Position numbers and translations under genes: made by a program | From: an uncultured Lachnospiraceae bacterium | GTDB taxonomy: Bacteria > Bacillota > Clostridia > Lachnospirales > Lachnospiraceae | Length of the DNA stretch: 52,302 bases | NCBI GenBank assembly: GCA_944380185.1 | Contig: CALWGV010000010.1 | Span: forward strand, 1 to 52,302 | Direction of reading: 5' to 3' | The notes under the pieces: model-generated | Seen by the model: the letters and a program-made list of their open reading frames with translations, nothing else | What the model was told of the DNA's origin: nothing | Database searches by the model: none | Part shown: piece after piece, positions 17,406 through 25,502 of the stretch | How positions within the stretch are numbered: the stretch's first letter is position 1 | How the letters are laid out: each line of letters starts with the position of its first letter

Positions 17406-18628
17406 AAAAGAAGATATTAGCGGTGGTATGTGCCCTTGCAGTGGCATTGGGCTGCCTGGGGCAGGCGGAGGCAGTCGGCGCCAGCGGCCAGGAAGTGGAA
17501 GAGATCGCTGGGGAGATGGAGGAGCCTGCGGCCGGGGAGAGCGCCGATATGGGGCTCACGGCGGTCTCGGCTCTTTTAATGGAAGCTTCCACCGGCACGG
17601 TGGTCTATGAGAAAAACGCCGATCAGGCCCTGTCCCCGGCCAGCATTACAAAGATCATGACGCTGATCCTGATCTTTGACGCCCTGGACAGCGGCCAGAT
17701 TTCTCTGGAGGACGAGGTGACGACCAGCGCCTATGCCAAATCCATGGGAGGCTCCCAGGTCTATCTGGAGGAGGGAGAGGTTCAGACCGTGGAAACCCTC
17801 ATCAAATGTATTGTTGTGGCTTCGGGAAACGACGCTTCCGTGGCTATGGCGGAGTATGTGGCAGGCAGCGAAACGGAGTTTGTGCGGAGAATGAACGAGA
17901 GGGCCCAGGGCCTGGGAATGACGCAGACCAACTTTGAGGACTGCTGCGGACTGACGGATTCTGCCACCCATGTGACGTCGGCGCGGGATGTTGCTATTAT
18001 GAGCCGGGAGCTGATCACGAAATATCCCCAGATCTTCGATTACAGCAGCATCTGGATGGAAAATATCACCCACAATACAGCCCAGGGAAGTTCGGAATTT
18101 TCCCTGGCCAATACCAATAAGCTGCTGAAGCAGTACGAGGGCTGCAACGGCTTGAAGACCGGTTCCACCAGTCTGGCGAAATACTGCGTTTCCGCTACGG
18201 CCACCCGGGATGGGGTGACGCTGATTGCCGTTATCATGGCAGCTCAGGATTACAAGGTGCGTTTTTCGGAGGCGGCGACATTGCTCAACTATGGTTTTGG
18301 CACCTGTCGTCTGTATACAGACGACAATCCGGAGTCTCTGCCCCTGCTCCCTGTCCAGAACGGCGTCAGAGAGGAGATAGCTCTCCGATACGGCGGCAGC
18401 TTTTCTTACTTAAGCACCACTGGGGAAGATTTCTCCGCCATCACCAAGGAGTGGGTTTATCAGGAACCGCTGACGGCTCCCATAAATGAGGGCGATGTGG
18501 TGGGCAGCCTCGTCTATTCCCTGAACGGAACCGAGATCGGCCGGATTGATATCCAGGCCGCCGAGACGGTAGAAGAGGCAGGGTATATGGACTACTGGAA
18601 AAAGGTATGGGAGGAGTACCTGTTGTAG
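17402..18628 (+). CDS. D-alanyl-D-alanine carboxypeptidase (PBP5/DacF type)
   Basis: 408-residue exported penicillin-binding protein trimming the terminal D-Ala of peptidoglycan stem peptides. Signal peptide (KKILAVVCALAVALGCLG), then the SxxK motif with Ser81 (SITK), SGN at 141-143, and KTG at 252-254 (GLKTGST). The C-terminal beta-rich domain lies about residues 310-390. A strongly amphipathic membrane-anchor helix is not obvious, but the tail YMDYWKKVWEEYLL could play that part. Translation starts at TTG 17402, overlapping the MATE stop (TTGA), so synthesis is probably coupled to the exporter gene. Confidence 0.94.
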   Translation: MKKKILAVVCALAVALGCLGQAEAVGASGQEVEEIAGEMEEPAAGESADMGLTAVSALLMEASTGTVVYEKNADQALSPASITKIMTLILIFDALDSGQISLEDEVTTSAYAKSMGGSQVYLEEGEVQTVETLIKCIVVASGNDASVAMAEYVAGSETEFVRRMNERAQGLGMTQTNFEDCCGLTDSATHVTSARDVAIMSRELITKYPQIFDYSSIWMENITHNTAQGSSEFSLANTNKLLKQYEGCNGLKTGSTSLAKYCVSATATRDGVTLIAVIMAAQDYKVRFSEAATLLNYGFGTCRLYTDDNPESLPLLPVQNGVREEIALRYGGSFSYLSTTGEDFSAITKEWVYQEPLTAPINEGDVVGSLVYSLNGTEIGRIDIQAAETVEEAGYMDYWKKVWEEYLL

Positions 18629-18710
18629 AGAGCTCGCTTGAAACGGGTAATAAAGAGCAGAATTTCAAACCGGGCAAATCACAAAAAATGGGATAATATA
18701 CAAAATTTGA

Positions 18711-18743
18711 AGGTATTTTTTGGAAAATTTCTATGATAAACTG
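18711..18743 (+). promoter_or_regulatory. Promoter element of the secreted GH16 gene, shared with the glucan importer
   Basis: AGGTATTTTTT (18711-18721) is followed 12 bases later by TGATAAACTG (18734-18743), which contains the -10-like TATGAT/GATAAACT. The same two blocks occur 14 bases apart before the importer operon at 21669. There is no good -35, so activation by a regulator is inferred. Confidence 0.5.
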
Positions 18744-18796
18744 GAGGCGGAGAAGCGGGAAATCTATTAATTTATCACACTTAGGAGGAAACATTT

Positions 18797-20572
18797 ATGG
18801 GGAAGGGATGGAAAAAGATTCTGACAGCGGCCTTTTTAATTGCAGGTATGACAGTAGGCAGCATAGGAATAGGGCGGGCTGCAACACTTCAGGAGATGGG
18901 AAGTAAGTATGAGGAACTGGATGAAGAAAAATGGCAGCTGGTCTTTCAGGATGAATTTAACGGCGCGGCCATAGATACGAGCAAGTGGAGTTTTACCATT
19001 GGAGGCGGAGGCTTTGGCAATAATGAGCAGCAGTATTATACATCGGATGCAGATAATGTCCGGGTGACAGACGGCAAGCTGATTATCCAGGCTATACCGG
19101 AAAGCTTCGGCGGGGAGGATTATACGTCGGCAAAATTAACAACGCAGGAGGAATGGACCTATGGCCGCTTTGAATTTCGTGCAAGGCTGCCGGAGGGGCA
19201 GGGACTTTGGCCTGCTATCTGGATGCTTCCTTCAGATGCCGACGTCTATGGGGGAGAGTGGCCGATCTGCGGGGAGATTGACATCATGGAATATATGGGG
19301 AGTCAGGCGGGGACGGTTCTGGGGACACTTCACTATGGGAATCCCTGGGTGTATGTTACCGATTACTATTACTTGGAAGAGGGAGAATCCTTTGCCGACG
19401 ACTTCCATACCTTTGCTATGGAATGGCTGCCGGGAGAATTCCGCTGGTATGTGGATGGAGAGCTGTATCAAATTCAGCAAAACTGGTACAGCGCAGACGA
19501 TGGAACGCAGTACAGTTATCCGGCGCCTTTCAATCAGGATTTTTACTTGATGCTGAATCTGGCTGTCGGGGGATATTTCCCCGGAGATCCCGATGAGAGC
19601 ACATGGACAAAAGATACTTTTGAGATTGATTACGTTCGTGTATATGAATACACCGGTGAATTGAGCGAAATTGAGCAGCCGGAACAGACGCTTTTTGTTA
19701 ATCTTCTGAACAATTCGGCTTTTGACAACGGCTTGGAAGGATGGAGCGTCTGGACGGAAAATGGTTCGGTATTTGACGGGGACGAAGGTGTATTTCAGGC
19801 CGATTTATATACGACGCTGCCCAACACCTGGTCGGCTCAGCTCTATCAAAATGTAGAGATTATGGCGGGGACCATGTATCGTCTGGAATTTGATATGAGA
19901 AGCACCATGGAGCGGACGGTAAGCGTGGGTCTGGAGGGGATGAATAATCTGTCCTTATTTTCGCAGACGGTAGAGACAGGGGGACAGTGGGAGCATTATT
20001 CCTTTGACTTTACTCCTGTAACCGGTTACGATGCGGCCAAGCTCCTGTTTTTCCTGGGAAATGTGGAGGGAACGGAGAATATTGCCCACAGCGTTTATAT
20101 TGACAATGTAACGCTGATGCCGATAACAGAGGAATTGGTGGTAAATGGAGATTTTAACGAAAACCTGAATGGATGGACTACTTGGACAGAGAATGGGAGT
20201 ACCTATAGTTATGATGAAGAAGAGGGATGCTTTCTGGCATCCATGCCTACTATACTTCCCAATGCCTGGTCATCTCAGCTGTACCAGATGACGGACGTGG
20301 GACAGGCTGCGACATATCGGCTTTCCTTTGATATCAAAAGCAGCATGAATCGCCAGATTACGGTGGCTGTGGAGGCAGACGGGGTGAGCCCGGCATTGAA
20401 TCAGACATTGGATGTGACGCAAAACTGGTCTGCCCAGACCTTCACATTTCAGGGAGGGAGCAGTTATTCTGCGGCAAAACTGGTGTTTATGCTGGGCTGC
20501 GCCGGAAATACAGTAAACAGTCCGCATCAGGTCTGGATCGATAACGTAGAGCTTGTAAAAATATCGGAATAA
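18797..20572 (+). CDS. Secreted GH16 endo-beta-glucanase with two CBM4/9-like modules
   Basis: 591 residues. Signal peptide (about 1-28), then a GH16 domain (about 45-290) with catalytic Glu160, Asp162 and Glu165 in GEIDIMEYMG. Conserved flanks are LVFQDEFNG, GRFEFRARLPEGQGLWPAIWMLP and FDYVRVYEY-type ending (FEIDYVRVYEY). The sequence resembles laminarinase/licheninase GH16 enzymes that cut beta-1,3 or mixed beta-1,3/1,4-glucan. Two tandem carbohydrate-binding modules (about 305-445 and 446-590) share repeated blocks: GLEGWSVWTENGS and NLNGWTTWTENGS, TWSAQLYQ and AWSSQLYQ, YDAAKLLFFLG and YSAAKLVFMLG. No LPXTG or lipobox is present, so the enzyme is released or held by binding. It has its own promoter and terminator next to the importer operon. 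Confidence 0.93.
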   Translation: MGKGWKKILTAAFLIAGMTVGSIGIGRAATLQEMGSKYEELDEEKWQLVFQDEFNGAAIDTSKWSFTIGGGGFGNNEQQYYTSDADNVRVTDGKLIIQAIPESFGGEDYTSAKLTTQEEWTYGRFEFRARLPEGQGLWPAIWMLPSDADVYGGEWPICGEIDIMEYMGSQAGTVLGTLHYGNPWVYVTDYYYLEEGESFADDFHTFAMEWLPGEFRWYVDGELYQIQQNWYSADDGTQYSYPAPFNQDFYLMLNLAVGGYFPGDPDESTWTKDTFEIDYVRVYEYTGELSEIEQPEQTLFVNLLNNSAFDNGLEGWSVWTENGSVFDGDEGVFQADLYTTLPNTWSAQLYQNVEIMAGTMYRLEFDMRSTMERTVSVGLEGMNNLSLFSQTVETGGQWEHYSFDFTPVTGYDAAKLLFFLGNVEGTENIAHSVYIDNVTLMPITEELVVNGDFNENLNGWTTWTENGSTYSYDEEEGCFLASMPTILPNAWSSQLYQMTDVGQAATYRLSFDIKSSMNRQITVAVEADGVSPALNQTLDVTQNWSAQTFTFQGGSSYSAAKLVFMLGCAGNTVNSPHQVWIDNVELVKISE

Positions 20573-20610
20573 CCGTGAAAGCATATACAAGTCTCAGAAT
20601 TTAAAAAGGG

Positions 20611-20650
20611 AACCGGTGTATTGAAAAGCGCTTCAATACGCCGGTTTTTT
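20611..20650 (+). terminator. Strong terminator after the secreted GH16 gene
   Basis: AACCGGTGTATTGAA pairs with TTCAATACGCCGGTT (one mismatch) around AAGCGC and runs into six T residues. It also lies just past the end of the minus-strand GH16 gene. Confidence 0.88.
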
Positions 20651-20700
20651 GAAACTTTATCAATAATGTCGATGTCCTATGTGCGACCAGACGTGTCCGG

Positions 20701-21504
20701 CTACTGATACACCCGGATATAGTCGATGATAAAATGGGCGGGGAAAGAGGATTCATCTATTTGATCCGGAGCGTCCATGTCAAACCAGCCGCCCACTGCC
20801 AGATTGATCAGCAGGTAAAAGGGCTGATCGAAGGGCTGGGGATATACGATGGAGGAATCTGCGGATTTCCAGGACGAAGTGGAGGCATATTCGGCGCCGT
20901 CTACCAGCCAGCGGATGCATCTCTCCTCCCATATCAGTTCGTAGACGTGAAAATCGCCGATGGATTCTTGGGGCGGAAGTTCGTAGCTGTACTCCTGCAG
21001 GGTTTTATTGGGACTTACGCCGCCATAGTGGATGGTGCCGAATACGCAGCGGGGCAGGCGGCCTTTAGCCTCCAGAATATCGATCTCGCCAGAGGCGGCC
21101 CAGGGGCCGTAGACAGATTCCTCAGGAAGCATCCAGACAGCAGGCCAGAGTCCTGTCCCCAGCGGACAGCGGGCGCGAAATTTTACTTTTCCATAGCGGA
21201 AGGAAAAAAGTCCATGGGTATCGATTCGGGCGGAGGTGTAGCTGCAGCGCTGGCCAAATTGCTCCGGCGAAGGCTGACGCCTGGCAGTGAGGTACAGGCA
21301 GCCGTCTTTCAGATACAGATTGTCGGGGGTGCCGGTGTAATACTGTTTCTCCTTGTTTCCCCAGCCCGAGATGACCGGATGCCCCTGCGGATCGGTGATC
21401 CAGTTGCCGAGGCGGATATTCCATTTGTTTTCATCGAGGGAGGGACCGTTAAAGTCCTCCTCCCATATCAGCTTCCAATTCTTATGCTTCATCGTTTCAG
21501 GCAT
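20701..21504 (-). CDS. Cytoplasmic GH16 beta-glucanase
   Basis: 267 residues, GH16 domain only, without signal peptide or lipobox, so it should act inside the cell on imported oligosaccharides. Catalytic Glu140, Asp142 and Glu145 lie in SGEIDILEAKG. Flanks include LIWEEDFNG, GKVKFRARCPLGTGLWPAVW and FIIDYIRVYQ. ATG 21504 has AAAAGGAG six bases upstream; the longer frame to 21633 has no such site. It is transcribed divergently from the importer operon and converges on the secreted GH16 gene, so the two GH16 enzymes divide the work between outside and inside. Confidence 0.93.
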   Translation of the reverse strand: MPETMKHKNWKLIWEEDFNGPSLDENKWNIRLGNWITDPQGHPVISGWGNKEKQYYTGTPDNLYLKDGCLYLTARRQPSPEQFGQRCSYTSARIDTHGLFSFRYGKVKFRARCPLGTGLWPAVWMLPEESVYGPWAASGEIDILEAKGRLPRCVFGTIHYGGVSPNKTLQEYSYELPPQESIGDFHVYELIWEERCIRWLVDGAEYASTSSWKSADSSIVYPQPFDQPFYLLINLAVGGWFDMDAPDQIDESSFPAHFIIDYIRVYQ

Positions 21505-21599
21505 GAGTCGCTCCTTTTGTTTCCATATTTTGTGATGGATGATGTCTGCTCCGGCAGACAGGTCTGCTTGCCGGCGATAAACTTGCGGGTGGTTTGGTG

Positions 21600-21637
21600 G
21601 TTTTAGTCTATTGGATTTGCATTTCTCTGTCAAGTAA
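21600..21637 (-). promoter_or_regulatory. Promoter of the cytoplasmic GH16 gene
   Basis: Minus strand TTGACA, a 17-base spacer (GAGAAATGCAAATCCAA) and TAGACT. The spacer contains GAAATGCAAA, the complement of a TTTGCATTTC (21616-21625) that recurs at 21678-21687 in the divergent importer promoter. Confidence 0.55.
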
Positions 21638-21668
21638 ACCTAAAATTCTGGGATAGAATCCAAAATAG

Positions 21669-21703
21669 AGGTATTTTTTTGCATTTCGTGATTTGATAAA
21701 CTG
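21669..21703 (+). promoter_or_regulatory. Promoter element of the glucan importer operon
   Basis: AGGTATTTTTT (21669-21679), 14 bases, TGATAAACTG (21694-21703): the same pair of blocks as upstream of the secreted GH16 gene. A 10-base direct repeat TTTGCATTTC (21616-21625 and 21678-21687) lies in the divergent region, 62 bases apart. Confidence 0.5.
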
Positions 21704-21733
21704 ATAGTGAAGCAAGTAAAGGGGGAGGAGAAG

Positions 21734-22654
21734 ATGAAAAGAAAGGCGAAAAAGAAACTGCTGGCATTAAAAAAGCAGTGGCAGCTGCAGAGCATGGTGA
21801 TACCGGGAATTGTGTGGATGGCCATATTCTGCTATATCCCGCTGGTCTATCTGATCATTGCTTTTATGGACTATAATATCTCGGTCCCGTTATTTGAAAA
21901 TGAGTGGGTGTGGTTTAAGCACTTTAAGGCTTTTTTGACCGATGACCGATTCTGGAGATCCGTGCGCAACACTCTTGGAATGAGCGTACTGAAGATTTTT
22001 ATCGGATTTCCGATACCGATTCTGTTTGCCCTTCTCCTCAATGAAATTCGCAATGAAAAGTTTAAAAAGATGGTTCAGACCATATCCTATCTTCCGCATT
22101 TTATCTCCTGGGCGATTTTTGGGGGAATTCTTTTAAACTGGCTGTCGGAGACCGGTATCATCAATCAGCTGATGGTGAGTCTGGGCTTTCAGGACAGAGC
22201 GATTCTGTACAACGCTGATCCGGACAATTTCTGGATGATCACCTTCCTTTCGGATACCTTAAAGGAGACGGGCTGGAGCGCCATCATTTATCTGGCAGCC
22301 ATAGCGGGTATCGATCCAGGACTCTACGAGGCGGCCGATCTGGATGGAGCCAACCGGTGGCAGAAGATGTGGTATATCACCGTTCAGTGTATTCGTCCTA
22401 CCATAGCGATTTTGTTTATTCTGGCGGTCAGCAACTGCCTGGGAAGCAATTTTGATCAGATTTTCTTTATGAAGAATTCGGCCAATATGCCAAAGGCGGA
22501 GACGATAGATTTGTATATCTATAACATGGGTCTGGGCCAGGGCAGGTATTCTTTCTCTACGGCGGTTTTGTTTTTCCGGAGTATCATCGCCTTTGGACTT
22601 TTGCAGCTGTGCAATTTTGTCTCAAAGAAGCTGACCGGAGAAGGGATTATTTAA
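21734..22654 (+). CDS. Carbohydrate ABC transporter permease, LplB/CUT1 type (subunit 1)
   Basis: 306-residue membrane protein with six predicted helices. The MalF-type loop YEAADLDGANRWQKMWYITV contacts the ATPase. The N-terminus is basic and cytosolic, then MVIPGIVWMAIFCYIPLVYL. LplB/YtcP/YteP-type permeases import complex oligosaccharides (rhamnogalacturonan, beta-glucan and similar) and usually share one housekeeping ATPase (MsmX type); no ATPase gene is present in this locus, in agreement. The ATG at 21734 after GGGAGGAG is preferred over the GTG at 21707. Confidence 0.93.
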   Translation: MKRKAKKKLLALKKQWQLQSMVIPGIVWMAIFCYIPLVYLIIAFMDYNISVPLFENEWVWFKHFKAFLTDDRFWRSVRNTLGMSVLKIFIGFPIPILFALLLNEIRNEKFKKMVQTISYLPHFISWAIFGGILLNWLSETGIINQLMVSLGFQDRAILYNADPDNFWMITFLSDTLKETGWSAIIYLAAIAGIDPGLYEAADLDGANRWQKMWYITVQCIRPTIAILFILAVSNCLGSNFDQIFFMKNSANMPKAETIDLYIYNMGLGQGRYSFSTAVLFFRSIIAFGLLQLCNFVSKKLTGEGII

Positions 22655-22667
22655 GGGGGAACAGAAA

Positions 22668-23555
22668 ATGAAAGCAAAAATAAAGACCAAGCGGAAATAT
22701 AAGCTGTTTGATTACGTTTTGATTCTGATCATGCTTCTGGTCTGTTTCCTGACGATTTATCCCATGTGGTATATTTTGGTCAATTCCCTGGCTGCGCCGG
22801 ATGTGGCCTCCCTGGGGGCAGTGGCATGGTGGCCGTCGGCTCTGAGCCTGGATGCCTATAAGGTGGTTTTTCAAAATGAATATATTGTCAGCGGTTTTTT
22901 GGTGACCATAGGCCGCACGGTATTGGCGACGACGATCCATGTGCTGTTTACCGCTATGGTGGCCTATGGAATGAGCCGGAACCATCTGATTGGCCGTAAG
23001 CTCTACATGAAGATTGCGATGATCACCATGTTTTTTAACGGCGGATTGATTCCGAATTTTATTCTGATGCTGAAACTGGGATTGTACAATACCTTCTGGG
23101 TTTTTGTCATTCCGGCCATGTATACATTCTACGATATGATCATTTTTATCAGCTTCTTTCGGACTATTCCGGAGAGTCTGATTGAGAGTGCAAAGATCGA
23201 CGGCGCCTCGGAGTACACAATCTTCTGGAAAATCTTACTGCCCAACTGCAAGGCGGTGATTGCGACCATTGCTCTCTTTGCCGGAGTATACCACTGGAAT
23301 GATTACTACCAGGGCGTTATCTATATTCGGGACCGTTCCTTGCAGCCGTTACAGACGATTTTGTACAAGCTTCTGGCGGAGAGTTCGATGACGACACAGC
23401 AGCAGCAGGCCATGCTGGCGCTGGGCGGTTCCACACCGTCGGCAACGATCAAATTTGCTTCGATGGTCGTGGCAACCCTGCCGATTCTCTTTATTTATCC
23501 CTTCATCCAGAAATATCTGGTAAAGGGCGTGATGATTGGGGCGATCAAGGGGTAG
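22668..23555 (+). CDS. Carbohydrate ABC transporter permease, LplC/YtcP type (subunit 2)
   Basis: 295-residue partner permease with about six helices. The MalG-like loop is LIESAKIDGASEYTIFWKILLP. The end PFIQKYLVKGVMIGAIKG is highly typical of the YtcP/LplC group. It starts 14 bases after subunit 1 with AGGGGGAAC as ribosome site, so it is the same operon. The importer lacks its own ATPase. Confidence 0.94.
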   Translation: MKAKIKTKRKYKLFDYVLILIMLLVCFLTIYPMWYILVNSLAAPDVASLGAVAWWPSALSLDAYKVVFQNEYIVSGFLVTIGRTVLATTIHVLFTAMVAYGMSRNHLIGRKLYMKIAMITMFFNGGLIPNFILMLKLGLYNTFWVFVIPAMYTFYDMIIFISFFRTIPESLIESAKIDGASEYTIFWKILLPNCKAVIATIALFAGVYHWNDYYQGVIYIRDRSLQPLQTILYKLLAESSMTTQQQQAMLALGGSTPSATIKFASMVVATLPILFIYPFIQKYLVKGVMIGAIKG

Positions 23556-23588
23556 GAAAGAACGGCAGAATCTTTAAAATAAGCGGAA

Positions 23589-23608
23589 ATACCTGCCGGG
23601 GCGGGTAT
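23589..23608 (+). other. Small intercistronic hairpin before the binding-protein gene
   Basis: ATACCTGC and GCGGGTAT pair (with one wobble) around CGGG. It has no T-run, so it more likely stabilises the binding-protein mRNA than terminates transcription. Confidence 0.35.
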
Positions 23609-23646
23609 CGCCGGTTATGATAAATAATGAGAAGGAGGATGGGAAC

Positions 23647-25311
23647 ATGAAGAAATGGAAAAGGCTCGCAGCGTTTGTGATGGCGGCGGCAATGCTTCTG
23701 GGAATTGCAGCCTGCAGCGAAGCGGAGACCTCTGAGACGGCAGGGGGAGCGGAAAGCAGCGCCGAGACAGGCACGGCGGCAGGGGGAAGCGAGAGCGCGG
23801 TCAATCCCGATGAACCGGCCTGGAAGAGCAACACGGAGCCTGTGGATCTGACCTGGTTTATCGGGGCTTCCTGGTATCCCTATACCTGGGGGGACAGCCT
23901 GGTATCTCAGTACGTGACGGAGAAGACGGGGGTAAATGTGGAGATTGTGACGCCCACCGGCGATGTAAACGAGGAGCTCTCTCTGATGATGATCAGCGGC
24001 GATCTGCCGGATCTGATTTCACTGGGAAGCTGGGAGAGCAGCTACAATACGCTGTATGAGGGCGGTTATGTGTATGCGCTTAATGAGCTGGCAGATCAAT
24101 ATGATCCTTATTTCTACAATGTGGTGGATGGCAGCGTTATCAAATGGCATACAAAGGAGGACGGCAATCTGTACTGCATTCCCAATGATGCCTATGGCGA
24201 GGATCAGATGCGGGAGACCGGCATGACGGCAGCCACGCAGACTTTTCTGGTGAGAAAGGATCTGTATGAGGATATGGGTTCGCCGGATATGACGACGCCG
24301 GAAGGTTTTCTGGAGGCGCTGCGCCTGCTGAAAAACGAATACAGCACCTACAAGGGCGAGGTGATTACTCCTTTCTATGCTCAGGGCGGTTCCGGATATG
24401 GCCTGTCCACCTTCCTGCAGAACTTCCTGGCGGTGCCCTATGAGGTGGATGGAACTCTCTACGATCGGCTGACGGATCCGGACTATATCGAATGGCTGAA
24501 AATGTTCCGTCAGGCTTATGAGGAAGGGCTGATCGGAATTGACTTTTTGGTGGATTCGGAAGATCAGGTGACGGAAAAAGCCAACAACGGCCGATATTTC
24601 TGTATGCTGCGGGAGTGGACCGGTATGCAGGAGGCCAATACGATTTTGGCACAGAGTGAGAATCCGGACAGCTATTACATTGCCATAGACGGTCCGACCA
24701 ATGCGGACGGCGATGCTCCGATGATTTTCCCTGGCTCTCTGGATGGCTGGATGTCCTGTTTTATCAGCAAGAGCTGTGAGAACCCGGACCGTGCCATCGC
24801 TTTCCTGACGTATTTAAGCAGCGAGGAGGGACAGAGGGATATCTTCCTGGGCGTAGAGGGAGAGACCTATGATATGGTGGATGGAGAACCGGTGATGAAG
24901 GAAGAATTTGTGGATATGATGACCACAGATTTTGACACCTTCTCCAATCAGTACGGTCTGTGTGATACCTACTGGATGCTGCGCAACAGCGTGATCGTAG
25001 ATCAGTGGCGTCCTGAGTCCGAACCTTATATTCAGCAGATGAGCGATTGGGCAGATGAACACGCTTACATCGAGGGCGGCATCTATAATAATCTGGAGCC
25101 TACCGGCGACAGTGACGCGGCTATCGCGGCGACCCGGATTAATCAGAGATGGCAGGAGGTGCTGCCAGAGCTGATCACAGCGGCATCGGATGAGGAATTC
25201 GACCAGATTTTCAATGATTTCCTGGCGGACAGAGACAGTTATGGCTATGATCTGGTGGTGGAGTATGAGCAGAATCTGCTGACTTCGAGACAGAACCTGA
25301 TGGCCGAATAA
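23647..25311 (+). CDS. Carbohydrate ABC transporter substrate-binding lipoprotein (LplA/LipO type)
   Basis: 554 residues. Signal with lipobox GIAAC, then a Ser/Glu/Thr/Gly linker and a large two-lobed binding fold of the SBP_bac_1 class. Typical parts are VDLTWFIGASWYPYTWGDSL, MMISGDLPDLISLG and AIAFLTYLSSEEGQRDIFLG. The last block NQRWQEVLPELI is usual in LplA-like proteins. It delivers oligosaccharides to the two permeases just upstream. Beta-1,3-glucan oligosaccharides are inferred from neighbours. The ATG at 23647 has AAGGAGG eight bases away. Confidence 0.93.
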   Translation: MKKWKRLAAFVMAAAMLLGIAACSEAETSETAGGAESSAETGTAAGGSESAVNPDEPAWKSNTEPVDLTWFIGASWYPYTWGDSLVSQYVTEKTGVNVEIVTPTGDVNEELSLMMISGDLPDLISLGSWESSYNTLYEGGYVYALNELADQYDPYFYNVVDGSVIKWHTKEDGNLYCIPNDAYGEDQMRETGMTAATQTFLVRKDLYEDMGSPDMTTPEGFLEALRLLKNEYSTYKGEVITPFYAQGGSGYGLSTFLQNFLAVPYEVDGTLYDRLTDPDYIEWLKMFRQAYEEGLIGIDFLVDSEDQVTEKANNGRYFCMLREWTGMQEANTILAQSENPDSYYIAIDGPTNADGDAPMIFPGSLDGWMSCFISKSCENPDRAIAFLTYLSSEEGQRDIFLGVEGETYDMVDGEPVMKEEFVDMMTTDFDTFSNQYGLCDTYWMLRNSVIVDQWRPESEPYIQQMSDWADEHAYIEGGIYNNLEPTGDSDAAIAATRINQRWQEVLPELITAASDEEFDQIFNDFLADRDSYGYDLVVEYEQNLLTSRQNLMAE

Positions 25312-25334
25312 GGGAAGGCGAAGATCTGAAAATG

Positions 25335-25368
25335 GGGGCGTCCAAAGATATTTTTGGGCGTCCCTTTT
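25335..25368 (+). terminator. Terminator after the glucan importer operon
   Basis: GGGGCGTCCAAA pairs with TTTGGGCGTCCC (two wobble pairs) around GATATT and ends in TTTT. Confidence 0.75.
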
Positions 25369-25502
25369 GCTGGTGGCTCCTTTGCTGCACCTGCTTTATG
25401 TTTCCTGTTTCCTGTAAATTTTGTCTGTGGTAAACTTGTTATAGTAAATAGGAAGGCTGCTGGCGGGAAGCCGGCGCAGTTTTTAGCGGAGGAGGGGGAT
25501 GT

